Shown: positions 6,771 to 6,925 of the stretch, piece by piece | Layout: each line of letters opens with the position of its first letter | Position numbering within the stretch: the stretch's first letter is position 1 | Source of the DNA: Nitrospiraceae bacterium | GTDB taxonomy: Bacteria; Nitrospirota; Thermodesulfovibrionia; UBA6902 | DNA: 6,925 nt | Assembly: GCA_020354155.1 (NCBI GenBank) | Contig: CP070644.1 | Coordinates: 997,895-1,004,819 of the forward strand | Reading direction: 5' to 3' | Notes under the pieces: generated by a model | What the model was told of the DNA's origin: nothing | What the model saw: only the letters and a program-made list of their open reading frames with translations | Database searches by the model: none | Program-made: the position numbers and the translations under genes

Positions 6771-6925
6771 CTACAGCCCCTTGGCTGCATGTATTGTCAT
6801 TATCCGTACTGCATCCATTCCCTCTGTGTTTACATTTGCCTTTGGCTCATCGCTTCTCCTGCATGTTCTTTCCAGATAATCCCTGATTTTAATGATGCTT
6901 TTCCCCTGAGCTTCCAGATTCTCCA
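6771..6925 (-). pseudogene. Upstream part of the same helicase gene, ending at a premature TAG in motif V (5' end outside window)
   Basis: Read on the minus strand from 6923, the frame gives ENLEAQGKSIIKIRDYLER, then about 20 further residues, then GMDAVRIMTIHAAKGL and a TAG at 6773-6771. Beyond the stop, the same frame continues FPVVFIPGLEEPFTHSRD and runs without a shift into the 278-residue piece. The stop falls within helicase motif V, whose UvrD-family consensus reads H-x-x-K-G-L-E-F. A Glu codon (GAG) is expected exactly where TAG stands, so a single base (A at plus-strand 6773 instead of C) accounts for the break. Both sides keep strong similarity to the family, so the lesion is recent or is a sequencing or assembly error. 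If real, it removes motif VI and the nuclease from the helicase. Between the TAG and 6623 there is no in-frame ATG, GTG or TTG. The gene would run from beyond 6925 to 5787. Confidence 0.8.

Noticed and set aside
6771..6773. TAG as a recoded amino-acid codon (for example pyrrolysine or a stop-codon reassignment)
   Set aside because: It is the only in-frame TAG in more than 6 kb of coding sequence and it sits at an ordinary Glu position. A point mutation or base error is simpler.
6581..6790. A 69-codon minus-strand frame overlapping the helicase break
   Set aside because: It lies in a different frame from the motif V and motif VI similarity and has no family features. The real helicase frame passes through the same bases.
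1..6925. CRISPR array, tRNA or rRNA gene, insertion sequence, toxin-antitoxin pair or defence island
   Set aside because: I found no spaced direct repeats, tRNA-like cloverleaf, transposase motifs with terminal repeats or small two-gene module. The region is tightly packed with the genes listed.

Overview
The window is a compact bacterial chromosome segment. Almost all of it is read from the minus strand. It holds four complete minus-strand genes, an interrupted minus-strand helicase-nuclease gene that runs off the right edge, and the last 38 codons of a plus-strand gene at the left edge. The organism is most likely a Gram-negative-type bacterium. The secreted subtilase carries a 'CFI-box'-like C-terminus (GGGCFIATAAYGS, then a membrane segment and a basic tail), and a Crp/Fnr regulator sits beside housekeeping genes. 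That combination fits lineages such as Nitrospirota or the former Deltaproteobacteria, but this placement is an inference from protein style and has not been tested.

Layout, left to right: (1) 1-117, plus strand, the C-terminus of an unrecognised protein ending in a 14-residue helical repeat. (2) 135-184, a strong hairpin plus T-run between two convergent genes. (3) 183-878, minus, a Crp/Fnr-family transcription regulator. (4) 879-1022, its leader and probable promoter region. (5) 1023-2897, minus, mnmG, a tRNA wobble-uridine modification enzyme. (6) 2894-5020, minus, an exported S8 peptidase with a beta-sandwich-like insertion inside the catalytic domain and a CFI-box C-terminus. (7) 5017-5790, minus, rsmA, the 16S rRNA dimethyladenosine methyltransferase. 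(8) 5787-6925, minus, the C-terminal part of an AddA/RecB/UvrD-like helicase with a PD-(D/E)XK nuclease domain, interrupted by one in-frame TAG at 6771-6773.

Transcription runs from right to left. The four genes helicase-nuclease, rsmA, S8 peptidase and mnmG are joined by three successive ATGA overlaps, in which each stop codon shares bases with the next start codon. This is a strong sign of one transcript with translational coupling. Two of the products act on the translation machinery (RsmA on 16S rRNA, MnmG on tRNA), one acts on DNA ends, and one is an exported, probably membrane-tethered protease. The protease is the functional outlier. The Crp-like gene follows after 144 bases with its own good ribosome binding site and may be separately promoted.

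I see no CRISPR array, tRNA, rRNA, insertion sequence, phage module or recognisable defence or secondary-metabolite system. The points most worth a second look are the premature TAG inside helicase motif V, the exported protease locked between two RNA-modification genes, and its domain architecture.
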